NCBI RefSeq assembly: GCF_016632365.1
Contig: NZ_JAEPBH010000011.1
Location: forward strand, 303 to 64,302
Length of the DNA: 64,000 bases
Reading direction: 5' to 3'
DNA from: Tenebrionibacter intestinalis
GTDB taxonomy: Bacteria > Pseudomonadota > Gammaproteobacteria > Enterobacterales > Enterobacteriaceae
The position numbers and the translations under genes were made by a program. This document shows positions 27,167 through 36,226 of this stretch, piece after piece; the stretch's first letter is position 1, and the number at the start of each line of letters is the position of its first letter. A model generated the notes under the pieces. It was not told the DNA's origin and did no database searches. It saw nothing but the letters and a program-made list of their open reading frames with translations.

Positions 27167-28639
27167 ATGAAAGAGTCTGTTCTGAATCGACCAAAAGACC
27201 TGAGCTCGACCTGCCCTGTTGATGAAATCCTGCCTGCGGGGCAAATGATCCTTTATGGGTTGCAACATGTATTGGTGATGTATGCCGGAGCCGTGGCCGT
27301 GCCGCTGGTCATCGGTACGGCGGTCGGGCTGCCGGTAGAGCAGGTTATCCTGCTCATCAGTACCGATCTGTTTATCTGCGGCGCCGCCACGATCGTTCAG
27401 GCGCTCGGTATCGGCAAGTGGATCGGCTGTCGTCTGCCGGTGATTCAGGGATGTACTTTCGCCGCGCTGGTGCCGATGGTGCTAATTGGTAAAGAGTACG
27501 GTCTCGGCGGGATCTCGGGCGCCGTGATTATCGCCGGACTGTTCACGCTACTGTGCGCGCCGTGGATCAGCCGTGCGGTGCATCTGTTTCCCAGGGTCGT
27601 CATGGGCGGCATCGTGACGCTCATTGGATTGTCAATCATGCCCGTGGCTGGAGGATGGATCGGCGGCGGCAGTACTGATATGGAAGGCTTTGGCAATATC
27701 ACCGCGCTACTAATGGCTTTTTTAACGCTGGTGATAATCCTGAATATCTACACCTTTGCCGCCGGCCTGATAAAAAACATCGCAGTGTTAATTGGGCTCA
27801 TTGTCGGCACCATTATCTGGGGCTTTTTTAATCCGCTTGATTTTCATCTGGTAAATGAAACGCCGTGGATTAACTTCCCGCAACCGCTGCGCTTTGCCCG
27901 GCCAGAGTTCCATCTGCTGCCTATTATTATGCTATCGATGGTAATGATTGTGGTTATGGTGGAGACGATGTCGTCGATGATGGCAACCAGCGATATCGTC
28001 GGCAAAAAGGCCGATCAGCAAATGTTGCGCGGCGGGCTAACCGCCTGCGGCCTTGCCACCACGATAGGTGGTCTGTTCAATCTCTTCCCCTACTCCGCCT
28101 TCGCCCAGAATGTGGGCCTGATTGGCCTGACCGGCGTGCGCAGCCGCTTTGTAGTGGCGGTATCCGGCTGCATCCTGATGCTAATGGGCATGTTTGCTAA
28201 AATGGCCGCGCTGGTGGTGATGATCCCTAAACCCATTCTCGGCGGCGCGGGCGTGGTTATGTTCGGCATGGTGGCAGTATCAGGTATTCGCACGCTCGGC
28301 AGCGTAAACTACCGTAACAACAACAACGGAATGGTGGTGGCGCTAACGCTCGGTATCGGGCTGATGCCAGTGCTGGTGCCGGATCTGTTCAGTAAAATGC
28401 CGGAGTTAGCGCGCATGTTCCTGCACAGCGGCATTACCATCGGCACGGTAACGGCAATTGTCGCTAATCTGACGTTAAACGGCATTGAACGCCCGGCTAA
28501 AAACGCCGTCAGTGAAACCGTCGCGCCCGATCCGCGTCCTTCGCCCACCGCAGCCCGGCTTATGGCGGTAAGAACGGTGCGAATGTGGCTGCTGTTGCGC
28601 AAAGTGGAACGCGAAGAAGCACAGCGGGGAGGACACTGA
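27167..28639 (+). CDS. uacT: Urate/xanthine permease UacT (NCS2/NAT family)
   Basis: 490 residues. It is an inner-membrane proton symporter with about 14 membrane segments and the family signature QNVGLIGLTGVRSR near residue 306, plus VMVETMSSM (the substrate Glu of TM8) near 263. The C-terminal tail VRTVRMWLLLRK is shared with E. coli UacT (YgfU, 482 residues) rather than XanQ, so urate is the likelier substrate, with xanthine possible. AGGAG precedes the ATG. The stop overlaps the start of a 42-codon gene (TGATG). No guaD, xanQ or ghxQ accompanies it here. Confidence 0.88.
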   Translation: MKESVLNRPKDLSSTCPVDEILPAGQMILYGLQHVLVMYAGAVAVPLVIGTAVGLPVEQVILLISTDLFICGAATIVQALGIGKWIGCRLPVIQGCTFAALVPMVLIGKEYGLGGISGAVIIAGLFTLLCAPWISRAVHLFPRVVMGGIVTLIGLSIMPVAGGWIGGGSTDMEGFGNITALLMAFLTLVIILNIYTFAAGLIKNIAVLIGLIVGTIIWGFFNPLDFHLVNETPWINFPQPLRFARPEFHLLPIIMLSMVMIVVMVETMSSMMATSDIVGKKADQQMLRGGLTACGLATTIGGLFNLFPYSAFAQNVGLIGLTGVRSRFVVAVSGCILMLMGMFAKMAALVVMIPKPILGGAGVVMFGMVAVSGIRTLGSVNYRNNNNGMVVALTLGIGLMPVLVPDLFSKMPELARMFLHSGITIGTVTAIVANLTLNGIERPAKNAVSETVAPDPRPSPTAARLMAVRTVRMWLLLRKVEREEAQRGGH

Positions 28640-28767
28640 TGAAAGCCTGGATGCTGCGCCTCGGCGCCGGGTTGGCGCTGGCAGGTATTATCGCATTGCC
28701 TGCTATCGCCGATGCCGTCGCGCTGGGTATTGAAAGCCGGTTTAGCTGGCAGGCCTATTTTTTATAA
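28639..28767 (+). CDS. Small 42-residue hydrophobic protein coupled to uacT
   Basis: Not a recognised family. The ATG at 28639 shares its A with the uacT stop (TGATG) and has a strong GGGAGG ribosome site 7 nt upstream, which is a hallmark of translational coupling. The protein has a basic N-terminus (KAWMLRLG), one hydrophobic helix at about 8-30 rich in Ala, Gly, Leu and Ile, and a C-terminus ending FSWQAYFL. It could be a single-span membrane subunit or stabiliser of the permease, or an exported peptide cleaved near the ALPAIADA region. Composition (GC-rich codons, no rare clusters) fits a real gene. The function is unknown. Confidence 0.6.
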   Translation: MKAWMLRLGAGLALAGIIALPAIADAVALGIESRFSWQAYFL

Positions 28768-28914
28768 GCCCGTTACGATAATAGCGCAATGAACAGCCGC
28801 GTTTTGTATGCCTGACCGGCACCGTTTACCAGTATGAAGTACGTTGAGTCGTTTCGGGCGCAATTGTGTCTCTGCCCCGGTTTTCAGGCCGCCGGCAACA
28901 GCGGCCTGCTTGTT

Positions 28915-29700
28915 TTATTCAACCAGCCAAGCCCGCAGCGCCGCACGCTGTTTATCGTCCACGCCCAGCGCCACACGCAGGTATGCATCGGCGCCGCCGT
29001 AAAGGGAATCCATCGCCGCGAAGGCGGTACATAAGTATTTTTCCTGCACCTCCAGCAGCACCAGAATCTCGGCTGCGGTCTTATCCGGCGCCTGCGCCTG
29101 AAACTGCGCCAGCAAGCGCTGGTTTTCGTGGACGCGATAGCGATTACTGAGAAGATAATCTTCCATAATCAGCCCGCGTTCCGCGCCCAGCGCTAACAAC
29201 ACCAGCGCCGTCGCAAAGCCGGTTCTGTCTTTACCTGCCGTACAGTGAAAATACACAGCCTCATGCTGCGGCATCGCCAACAGTTCATCAAACCAGCGCC
29301 GCCAAACCGCATTGCAGGAAGGCTGTGCGACAAAGGCATGGTAGATATCGTTTAACATTTGTGCCGGGGAGTGTTGCCCCATGCGCGCGACCATCTCCTG
29401 CACACTGGCGTTATGCTCTTTCAGGACGGCTTTCAACACATCAAGCTGGCGCATTTGCGCGCCTTCCGGGCGACGGTCAGGATGTGCGTTGCATTCGCTA
29501 TCCGTACGCAGGTCTATTACTTTTCTGACCGGATACTGCGCCAGTTGGCACTGCCCTTGCGGCGTCAGCGCGCTGAGATCCGCGCCGCGTATGAGCCTGC
29601 CGGGAATGATATGCCCACCCTGTACCCGATAGCCGCCTAAATCGCGGGCGTTGCATACGCCTGCGATACTGAGCGGATTCGGCGTTAAAAACGTCCCCAT
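28915..29700 (-). CDS. Protein tyrosine/serine phosphatase (atypical, HCxxGKDRTG type)
   Basis: 261 residues from the ATG at 29700 (AAGGAG upstream). The active site loop is HCTAGKDRTGFA near residue 160, the P-loop of the tyrosine-phosphatase-like family found in secreted and lipid phosphatases such as LipA and MptpB. The N-terminus has the family's N-A-R-D-LGGY motif (NARDLGGYRV near 17) and DLRTDSE near 65. There is no signal peptide. It is convergent with the uacT-small gene unit and divergent from fdhF. Its substrate is unknown; phosphotyrosine, phosphoinositide-like or nucleotide phosphates are all possible. I see no E. coli gene equivalent at this position. Confidence 0.82.
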   Translation of the reverse strand: MGTFLTPNPLSIAGVCNARDLGGYRVQGGHIIPGRLIRGADLSALTPQGQCQLAQYPVRKVIDLRTDSECNAHPDRRPEGAQMRQLDVLKAVLKEHNASVQEMVARMGQHSPAQMLNDIYHAFVAQPSCNAVWRRWFDELLAMPQHEAVYFHCTAGKDRTGFATALVLLALGAERGLIMEDYLLSNRYRVHENQRLLAQFQAQAPDKTAAEILVLLEVQEKYLCTAFAAMDSLYGGADAYLRVALGVDDKQRAALRAWLVE

Positions 29701-29778
29701 GTTTGCTCCTTGCGCTGTGCGCCAGCCTGAATATTTATCTTTTCCCCAACATAATGCCTGAGGCAGGCCTTGATTGCA

Positions 29779-29793
29779 TGGCATAAAAACTGC
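29779..29793 (+). promoter_or_regulatory. Sigma54 promoter of fdhF
   Basis: TGGCAT-AAAAA-CTGC followed by A, with the GG and GC cores in register; E. coli fdhF likewise has a -24/-12 promoter driven by FhlA and formate. The start would be near 29805, 31 nt before the ATG. Confidence 0.75.
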
Positions 29794-29835
29794 ATAAATT
29801 TAACCATAACAGCAACAAGCACGGAGCAATGCACC

Positions 29836-31983
29836 ATGAAAAAGGTCATCACCGTCTGTCCCTACTGCGCCTCTGGCTGCAAGCTAAACCTACTGGTCGA
29901 AGATAACCGCGTTGTAGGCGCGCAGGCCGCACAGGGTAAAAATAATCAAGGTACCCTGTGTTTAAAAGGCCATTACGGCTGGGATTTTCTCAATGATACG
30001 CAAATCCTGACGCCGCGCCTGAAAAGCCCCATGATTCGCCGCAGCCGCGGCGGCAAACTGGAATCCGTAAGCTGGGACGAAGCGCTCGATTATGTCGCGC
30101 AAAAGCTGACGGCAATAAAAACGCAGTACGGCCCGGATGCCATCATGACGACCGGCTCATCGCGCGGCCCGGGCAACGAAACCAACTACCTGATGCAGAA
30201 ATTCGCCCGCGCCGTTGTGGGCACCAATAACGTCGACTGCTGCGCTCGCGTCTGACACGGCCCCTCGGTTGCAGGTCTGCACCAGTCGGTCGGCAATGGC
30301 GCAATGAGTAATTCGGTCGTCGAAATTGAGGACACCGATTTACTGCTGATTTTTGGCTATAACCCGGCGGATTCACACCCGATTGTCGCCAATCGCGTTA
30401 TCCGCGCAAAACAAAAAGGGGCAACGATTATTGTCTGCGACCCGCGACGCATTGAAACCGCGCGTATCGCCGATATACATATCCAGCTTAATAACGGTTC
30501 TAATATCGCGCTGCTGAACGCCTTCGCCCACGTGATTATTCACGAAGGACTCGCCAACCGCGCCTTTATCGCCGGGCGTACCGAAGGTTTCGACGAATAC
30601 TGCAAAATTGTCGAAGGCTACACGCCTCAGTCCGTTGAAGCGATTACCGGCGTGGCGGCAGCGGATATCCGCAGGGCTGCGCGCTTATACGCAACGGCAA
30701 AAACCGCGACTATTCTGTGGGGTATGGGCGTAACCCAGTTCTATCAGGGTGTGGAAACCGTGCGGGCGCTGACCAGCCTGGCGCTACTGACCGGACACAT
30801 CGGAAAACCGAACACGGGCGTTAACCCGGTACGCGGTCAGAATAATGTGCAGGGCGCGTGTGATATGGGCGCGCTGCCGGATACCTACCCGGGCTATCAA
30901 TCTGTGACGGTAGCGGCGCATCGCGAGAAGTTCGCAAAAGCCTGGGGCGTGGCGCAATTACCGGAAAAACCGGGCTATCGTATCAGCGAGCTGCCGCACC
31001 GCGTGGCCCACGGAGAAGTACGGGCGGCTTACATTATGGGGGAAGATCCCATGCAGACGGACGCAGAGCTGTCATCCGTTCGCGAAGCGATGGACGGCCT
31101 TGAGCTGCTGGTGGTGCAGGATATCTTTATGACTAAAACCGCAGCCGTAGCGGATGTCGTGCTGCCTTCCACCAGTTGGGGCGAACATGAAGGGGTGTAC
31201 ACCGCCGCCGATCGCGGGTTCCAGCGTTTCTACAAGGCCATCGAGCCGCAATGGGAGCTAAAAACTGACTGGCAGATAATCAGTGAAATCGCCACGCGTA
31301 TGGGTTATCCGATGAACTATGCCTGCACGCAGGAGATCTGGGATGAAATGCGGCGCCTCTGCCCGAATTTCTTCGGCGCCACTTACGAAAAGATTGGCGA
31401 AATGGGCTATATCCAGTGGCCGTGCCGCGATGAATCGCCAGCGGACCAGGGCACACAGTGGCTTTATGCCGAGCGGTTCGATCGCGCCAACGGCCTGGGG
31501 CAGTTTTTCACCTGCGACTGGGTGGCGCCGCAGGATAAGCTCAGCGAGGAGTACCCGATGGTGCTCTCCACCGTGCGCGAAGTAGGCCACTACTCCTGCC
31601 GCTCGATGACCGGCAACTGCGCGGCGCTGGCGGCGCTTGCCGACGAACCCGGCTATGCGCAAATTAACACTGAGGACGCCGCACGCCTTGGCATCGAAGA
31701 TGAAGCGCTGGTGTGGATAACCTCACGCAAGGGTCGGGTAATTACGCGCGCGCAGGTCAGCGATCGCCCGAATAAAGGCGCGGTGTACATGACTTATCAG
31801 TGGTGGATTGGGGCCTGTAATGAGCTGGTTAATGAAAACCTCAGCCCGATTACTAAAACGCCGGAGTACAAGTACAGCGCCGTGCGCGTGGAACCTATTG
31901 CCGACCAACAGGCGGCAGAGCAGTATGTTATTCACACCTACGAGCAACTTAAAGAGCGCCTGCGCGCCAGCGCGGCGGGATAA
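29836..31983 (+). CDS. fdhF: Formate dehydrogenase H, selenocysteine enzyme
   Basis: 715 residues when the in-frame TGA at 30253-30255 is read as selenocysteine (residue 140, context RV-Sec-HGPS), exactly the length and Sec position of E. coli FdhF. A standard ORF finder splits it into two. The N-terminus binds a 4Fe-4S cluster (CPYCASGC at 8-15 and CLKG at 44), then comes the bis-MGD molybdopterin fold (NPAD, GRTEGF, TGHIGKPNTGVNP). It oxidises formate to CO2 in the cytoplasm and normally feeds hydrogenase 3. Here it stands directly beside the purine island, whose YgfT/YgfS proteins can take its electrons according to E. coli genetics. The start ATG at 29836 follows GGAG. Confidence 0.96.
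30253..30292 (+). promoter_or_regulatory. Selenocysteine codon and bacterial SECIS hairpin
   Basis: The TGA is followed by a hairpin with apical GGTCTGCACC, the SelB-binding loop known from E. coli fdhF; GGTTGCAG pairs imperfectly with the following CACCAGTC. Only a few bases differ from the E. coli element. Confidence 0.9.
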
Positions 31984-31993
31984 AAATAAAAAA

Positions 31994-32017
31994 CCCCTCG
32001 GCCTTACGGCTGAGGGG
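31994..32017. terminator. Bidirectional terminator between fdhF and gltP
   Basis: A 10-bp stem (CCCCTCGGCC with GGCTGAGGGG, one G-T pair) and TTAC loop. Read on the minus strand it is followed by TTTTTTATTTTTA, so it is a strong terminator for gltP; it also ends fdhF. Confidence 0.8.
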
Positions 32018-32042
32018 CAATAAATTCCGACGTTAAATCTAC

Positions 32043-33356
32043 TCAGTCCTGCGCGGTTTTATCGAATTTGCCGAGCATTTCCCGCTCGTATTCACGCGCT
32101 TTTTTGGTGTCAAACTGCCTTTCCCACTTGGCGATAACCAGTACAGCCAGCGCATTCCCCACCACATTGAGCGCGGTACGCGCCATATCGAGAATACGGT
32201 CAACGCCTGCAATAAACGCCAGGCCTTCCAGTGGAATGCCGACGCTGCCAAGCGTCGCCAGCAGCACAACAAACGATACGCCGGGTACGCCCGCGATGCC
32301 CTTGGAGGTCACCATCAGCGTCAGTACCAGTATAATTTCCTGACCAAGCGACAGTTCAATGCCGTAAAGCTGGGCGATAAAAATAGCCGCGATGCTTTGA
32401 TACAAAGTAGAACCATCAAGGTTGAACGAGTAGCCGGTCGGAACCACGAAACTGGTAATAGACGACGGCGCGCCGTAGGCTTCCATTTTCTCAATAATAC
32501 GCGGCAGGACGCTCTCTGAGCTGGCGGTGGAATAGGCCAGGATCAGTTCATCTTTCAGAATACGGATTAACGTCCAGATGCTCAGTTTACACGCGCGCGC
32601 CACGACACCCAGCACCACCAGCGCAAAGAACAGCACGGCCACATATACCAGGATAACCAGTTTGGCGAGCGGCCACAGCGAAGCGAAACCAAAGTTCGCA
32701 ACGGTCACGGAAATCAGCGCGAACACCCCAATCGGCGCATAACGCATCACCATGTGCGTCACTTTAAACATGGTTTCCGAAATGCTGCGAAACACGGTAA
32801 CCAGCGGCTCGCGGTGCGTGGACGGCAGCGACGAAAGCCCCAGCCCAAACAGCACCGAGAAGAAGATAATCGGCAGCATATCGCCTTTCGCCATTGAGGC
32901 GAAAACGTTTGTCGGCACCAGCGACAAAATCGTCCCCATCAGGCCGTGGGCGTGGCTCGCCACTTCTTCAGTAGTGTGCTGGTATTTAGAAATATCCACC
33001 TGCGCAAGCTGCGACATATCAATACCGCTGCCTGGCTGAAAGACATTCGCAAGCGTAATGCCAAGAATAATGGCGACAGTCGTGATAACTTCAAAATAGA
33101 TAATGGTCTTAGCGCCAATACGGCCCAACTGTTTGGCATCGCCCACGCCAGCGATCCCCACCACCAGCGTTGAAATGACAATGGGCACCACAATCATTTT
33201 AATGAGGTGAATAAAAATATCACCAGCCGGCGACAGCAGGTTTTCTACCAGCCAACTGCGGGTATCCGGCTGATAATGGAGATAGCTTCCAAGAAGGATG
33301 CCTAACACAAGCGCCAGCAAAATTTGCCATGCAAGGCTAATCTTTTGTTTCTTCAT
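32043..33356 (-). CDS. gltP: Glutamate/aspartate:proton symporter GltP
   Basis: 437 residues, as in E. coli. It belongs to the dicarboxylate/amino acid:cation symporter family: multiple membrane helices, the serine-rich SSSE-like loop (TASSESVLPRI near 275), the GYSFNLDGS (NxDG) motif near 308 and VGNALAVLV (NxxGD-like position) near 395. It imports glutamate and aspartate with protons independently of sodium. The ATG at 33356 has a weak upstream purine stretch. It reads towards fdhF and shares its terminator. Gene order fdhF-gltP with yjcO missing is a small difference from E. coli. Confidence 0.94.
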   Translation of the reverse strand: MKKQKISLAWQILLALVLGILLGSYLHYQPDTRSWLVENLLSPAGDIFIHLIKMIVVPIVISTLVVGIAGVGDAKQLGRIGAKTIIYFEVITTVAIILGITLANVFQPGSGIDMSQLAQVDISKYQHTTEEVASHAHGLMGTILSLVPTNVFASMAKGDMLPIIFFSVLFGLGLSSLPSTHREPLVTVFRSISETMFKVTHMVMRYAPIGVFALISVTVANFGFASLWPLAKLVILVYVAVLFFALVVLGVVARACKLSIWTLIRILKDELILAYSTASSESVLPRIIEKMEAYGAPSSITSFVVPTGYSFNLDGSTLYQSIAAIFIAQLYGIELSLGQEIILVLTLMVTSKGIAGVPGVSFVVLLATLGSVGIPLEGLAFIAGVDRILDMARTALNVVGNALAVLVIAKWERQFDTKKAREYEREMLGKFDKTAQD

Positions 33357-33774
33357 ACTATTTCTGTATCCTGAATTCAGGCGACACTCTCAACCCTGTC
33401 TACGAGAATGCCGCGAACTGGAAGGGTAAAGCAAACGTCGGGTGATGTTATGGATTATTTTTACGCCCTGATCAGTATCATTTGCACCGCACCGAGCGCA
33501 ACCCTTGAAAATTGAAGTCATTCACAGAATTAATTCTGTTATCGATATTTTTTGCAGTTCCCTCCACGTAACCCACTGTTAAAAAATGAATTTATACTTC
33601 ATGTTTTTAAATAATTACGCCTCAAAACTTTTTCTCTCCGACGAATCGTTTGCTTATTTTTTATACAAACTTTAATGCGTGATCTATCGCGCAAATAGTA
33701 AACAAAATGCTCGCCATGCGTTTGGTTAACCTTTATTTGACATAATATTAACATTCCACAGGAGAAAAAAAGCC
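33357..33774. promoter_or_regulatory. Divergent gltP-acs control region
   Basis: 418 bp without a gene. It includes a perfect 16-bp palindrome ACAGAATTAATTCTGT at 33524-33539 and a CRP-like partial site (CGTGA-TCTATC-GCGCA) at 33679-33694 about 80 bp before acs. In E. coli acs is CRP-activated and modulated by Fis and IHF. AT-rich tracts follow the palindrome. Confidence 0.45.
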
Positions 33775-35733
33775 ATGAGCCAAATACATAAACATCCCAT
33801 TCCTGCCAATATTGCAGAACATTGTCTGATTACCCCTGAGCAATACAGTGCGAAGTATCAACAGTCCATCAGCGACCCGGATACATTCTGGGGCGAAGAG
33901 GGGAAAATTCTCGACTGGATCAGGCCGTATACGACGGTAAAAAACACCTCATTCGCACCAGGCAACGTTTCCATCAAATGGTATGAAGACGGTACGCTAA
34001 ATCTTGCCGCCAACTGTCTTGACCGCCACCTGAGCGCGCGCGGCGACCAGGCTGCGATCATTTGGGAAGGCGACGACGCCAGCCAGAGCAAAACCATCAC
34101 CTACCGCCAGCTACATCAGGACGTCTGCCGCTTTGCCAACGTGCTGCTGGATTTGGGTATCCGCAAAGGCGATGTGGTCGCAATTTACATGCCTATGGTG
34201 CCGGAAGCGGCGGTAGCGATGCTGGCCTGCGCACGTATTGGCGCTATCCATTCTGTTATTTTTGGCGGCTTTTCACCAGAAGCGGTAGCAGGCCGCATCA
34301 TAGATTCCAGCGCTCGCCTGGTAATTACCGCCGACGAAGGCGTGCGCGCCGGGCGCAGCATTCCTCTTAAGAAAAACGTTGATGACGCGCTAAAAAACCC
34401 GAATATCACTACGGTTAACCATGTCATCACGCTCAAACGCACCGCAGGCCAGATTGACTGGCAGGAAGGACGCGATCTGTGGTGGCACGACCTGACGGAA
34501 AATGCCGATAGCGCACATCAGCCAGTGGAAATGAACGCCGAAGATCCGTTGTTTATTCTCTACACCTCCGGCTCCACCGGCAAACCCAAAGGCGTGTTGC
34601 ATACGACCGGCGGTTATCTGGTCTATGCGGCCACAACGTTTAAATATGTGTTCGACTACCATCCGGGCGATATCTACTGGTGCACTGCCGATGTAGGCTG
34701 GGTGACCGGCCACAGCTACCTGCTTTACGGGCCGCTGGCCTGCGGCGCCACAACGCTCATGTTCGAAGGCGTACCGAACTGGCCGCAGCCAAACCGTATG
34801 GCGCAGGTCGTGGATAAACACAAGGTCAATATTCTCTACACCGCCCCTACCGCCATTCGCGCGCTCATGGCCGAAGGCGACAAAGCCATTGAAGGCACCA
34901 GTCGCGCATCGCTGCGTATCCTCGGCTCCGTCGGCGAACCCATCAATCCCGAAGCCTGGGAATGGTTCTGGAAAAAAATTGGCAACGAGAAGTGTCCGGT
35001 CATGGATACCTGGTGGCAGACCGAAACCGGCGGCTTCATGATTACGCCAATGCCGGGCGCCACCGAACTGAAAGCGGGGTCCGCCACGCGGCCATTCTTC
35101 GGCGTGCAGCCCGCTCTGGTGGATAATGAAGGCCGCCCGCAGGAAGGCGCAGCCGAAGGCAACCTGGTTATCATTGACGCCTGGCCCGGCCAGGCGCGCA
35201 CGCTGTTTGGCGACCATGAACGCTTTGAGCAGACCTACTTTTCTACCTTCAAAAACTGTTACTTTAGCGGCGACGGCGCGCGCCGTGATGAAGAGGGTTA
35301 CTACTGGATAACCGGGCGCGTGGACGATGTGCTTAACGTTTCCGGCCACCGCCTCGGCACCGCTGAAATAGAATCCGCGCTGGTGTCGCACCCAAAAATC
35401 GCAGAGGCGGCGGTAGTGGGGATCCCACACAACATTAAAGGGCAGGCGATTTACGCCTACGTAACGCTCAACCACGGCGAAGAGCCCACGCCGAATCTGT
35501 ATGCCGAAGTCCGCAACTGGGTGCGTAAAGAGATTGGCCCGCTGGCGACGCCGGATGTGCTGCACTGGACTGATTCGCTGCCGAAAACCCGCTCAGGTAA
35601 GATAATGCGCCGCATTTTGCGCAAAATCGCCGCCGGCGATACCAGCAACCTGGGCGATACCTCTACCCTCGCCGATCCCGGCGTGGTGGAAAAACTGCTC
35701 GAAGAAAAACAGGGCATTACCCTACCGTCCTGA
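33775..35733 (+). CDS. acs: Acetyl-CoA synthetase
   Basis: 652 residues, as in E. coli. It is an AMP-forming ligase: P-loop-like [11 protein letters not shown] near residue 264, [10 protein letters not shown] near 412, [11 protein letters not shown] near 523, and [11 protein letters not shown] near 605 with the lysine that is acetylated by Pat and deacetylated by CobB. It activates acetate to acetyl-CoA through acetyl-AMP, scavenging low acetate. AGGAG precedes the ATG. acs, yjcH and actP form the usual acetate operon. Confidence 0.97.
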   Translation: MSQIHKHPIPANIAEHCLITPEQYSAKYQQSISDPDTFWGEEGKILDWIRPYTTVKNTSFAPGNVSIKWYEDGTLNLAANCLDRHLSARGDQAAIIWEGDDASQSKTITYRQLHQDVCRFANVLLDLGIRKGDVVAIYMPMVPEAAVAMLACARIGAIHSVIFGGFSPEAVAGRIIDSSARLVITADEGVRAGRSIPLKKNVDDALKNPNITTVNHVITLKRTAGQIDWQEGRDLWWHDLTENADSAHQPVEMNAEDPLFILYTSGSTGKPKGVLHTTGGYLVYAATTFKYVFDYHPGDIYWCTADVGWVTGHSYLLYGPLACGATTLMFEGVPNWPQPNRMAQVVDKHKVNILYTAPTAIRALMAEGDKAIEGTSRASLRILGSVGEPINPEAWEWFWKKIGNEKCPVMDTWWQTETGGFMITPMPGATELKAGSATRPFFGVQPALVDNEGRPQEGAAEGNLVIIDAWPGQARTLFGDHERFEQTYFSTFKNCYFSGDGARRDEEGYYWITGRVDDVLNVSGHRLGTAEIESALVSHPKIAEAAVVGIPHNIKGQAIYAYVTLNHGEEPTPNLYAEVRNWVRKEIGPLATPDVLHWTDSLPKTRSGKIMRRILRKIAAGDTSNLGDTSTLADPGVVEKLLEEKQGITLPS

Positions 35734-35911
35734 TTCGTGCAGCCGCAACGGCAGGTGAAAGCCCGCCGCCCGTTCGTCGCAAGGAAGAATCTGTATGGCG
35801 CGTCAACGCGCCAGTCAATAAACCGGCTCGCCCCGGCAAAAGGGGCGACGAGCGCACAGTGGCCATCCCTCCCGTACGCTCAACACAATAATGACCTCTG
35901 GAGACTCTGTG

Positions 35912-36226
35912 ATGAATGACCTCACTTGTCAGCGAATAGCAGGAAGTGCGCATTTCACCGAGCTGGTGGAAAAACGTCAGCGTTTCGCCGCGGTATTATC
36001 TCTGATTATGCTGGTAATTTACGTTGGCTTTATTTTACTTATCGCCTTTGCGCCTGCCTGGCTTGGCGCGCCGCTTCATGCCCACACCAGCGTCACGCGC
36101 GGCATCCCTATCGGCATAGGCGTTATCGTTATCTCTTTCCTGCTAACCGGGCTTTACGTCTGGCGCGCCAACGGCCAGTTCGATCGCCTGACGAAAGTTG
36201 TGCTTGAGGAGGTAAAAACGCCATGA
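35912..36226 (+). CDS. yjcH: YjcH, DUF485 inner-membrane protein
   Basis: 104 residues, matching E. coli YjcH in length. The ATG at 35912 is preferred to an in-frame upstream start at 35891, as it follows GGAGA and begins at the family N-terminus. Two membrane segments (about 28-50 and 62-85) flank the conserved [12 protein letters not shown] region. It is co-transcribed with acs and actP and overlaps the actP start by ATGA, indicating coupling. It probably assists the ActP permease; its molecular role is not known. Confidence 0.92.
   Translation: MNDLTCQRIAGSAHFTELVEKRQRFAAVLSLIMLVIYVGFILLIAFAPAWLGAPLHAHTSVTRGIPIGIGVIVISFLLTGLYVWRANGQFDRLTKVVLEEVKTP

Noticed and set aside
30304-31983. A separate 559-codon gene after an apparent stop
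   Set aside because: It is the second part of fdhF; the TGA at 30253 is a selenocysteine codon with a SECIS hairpin.
34390-35565. A 391-codon minus-strand frame inside acs
   Set aside because: It is the complement of conserved Acs motifs; GC-rich third positions create the open frame.
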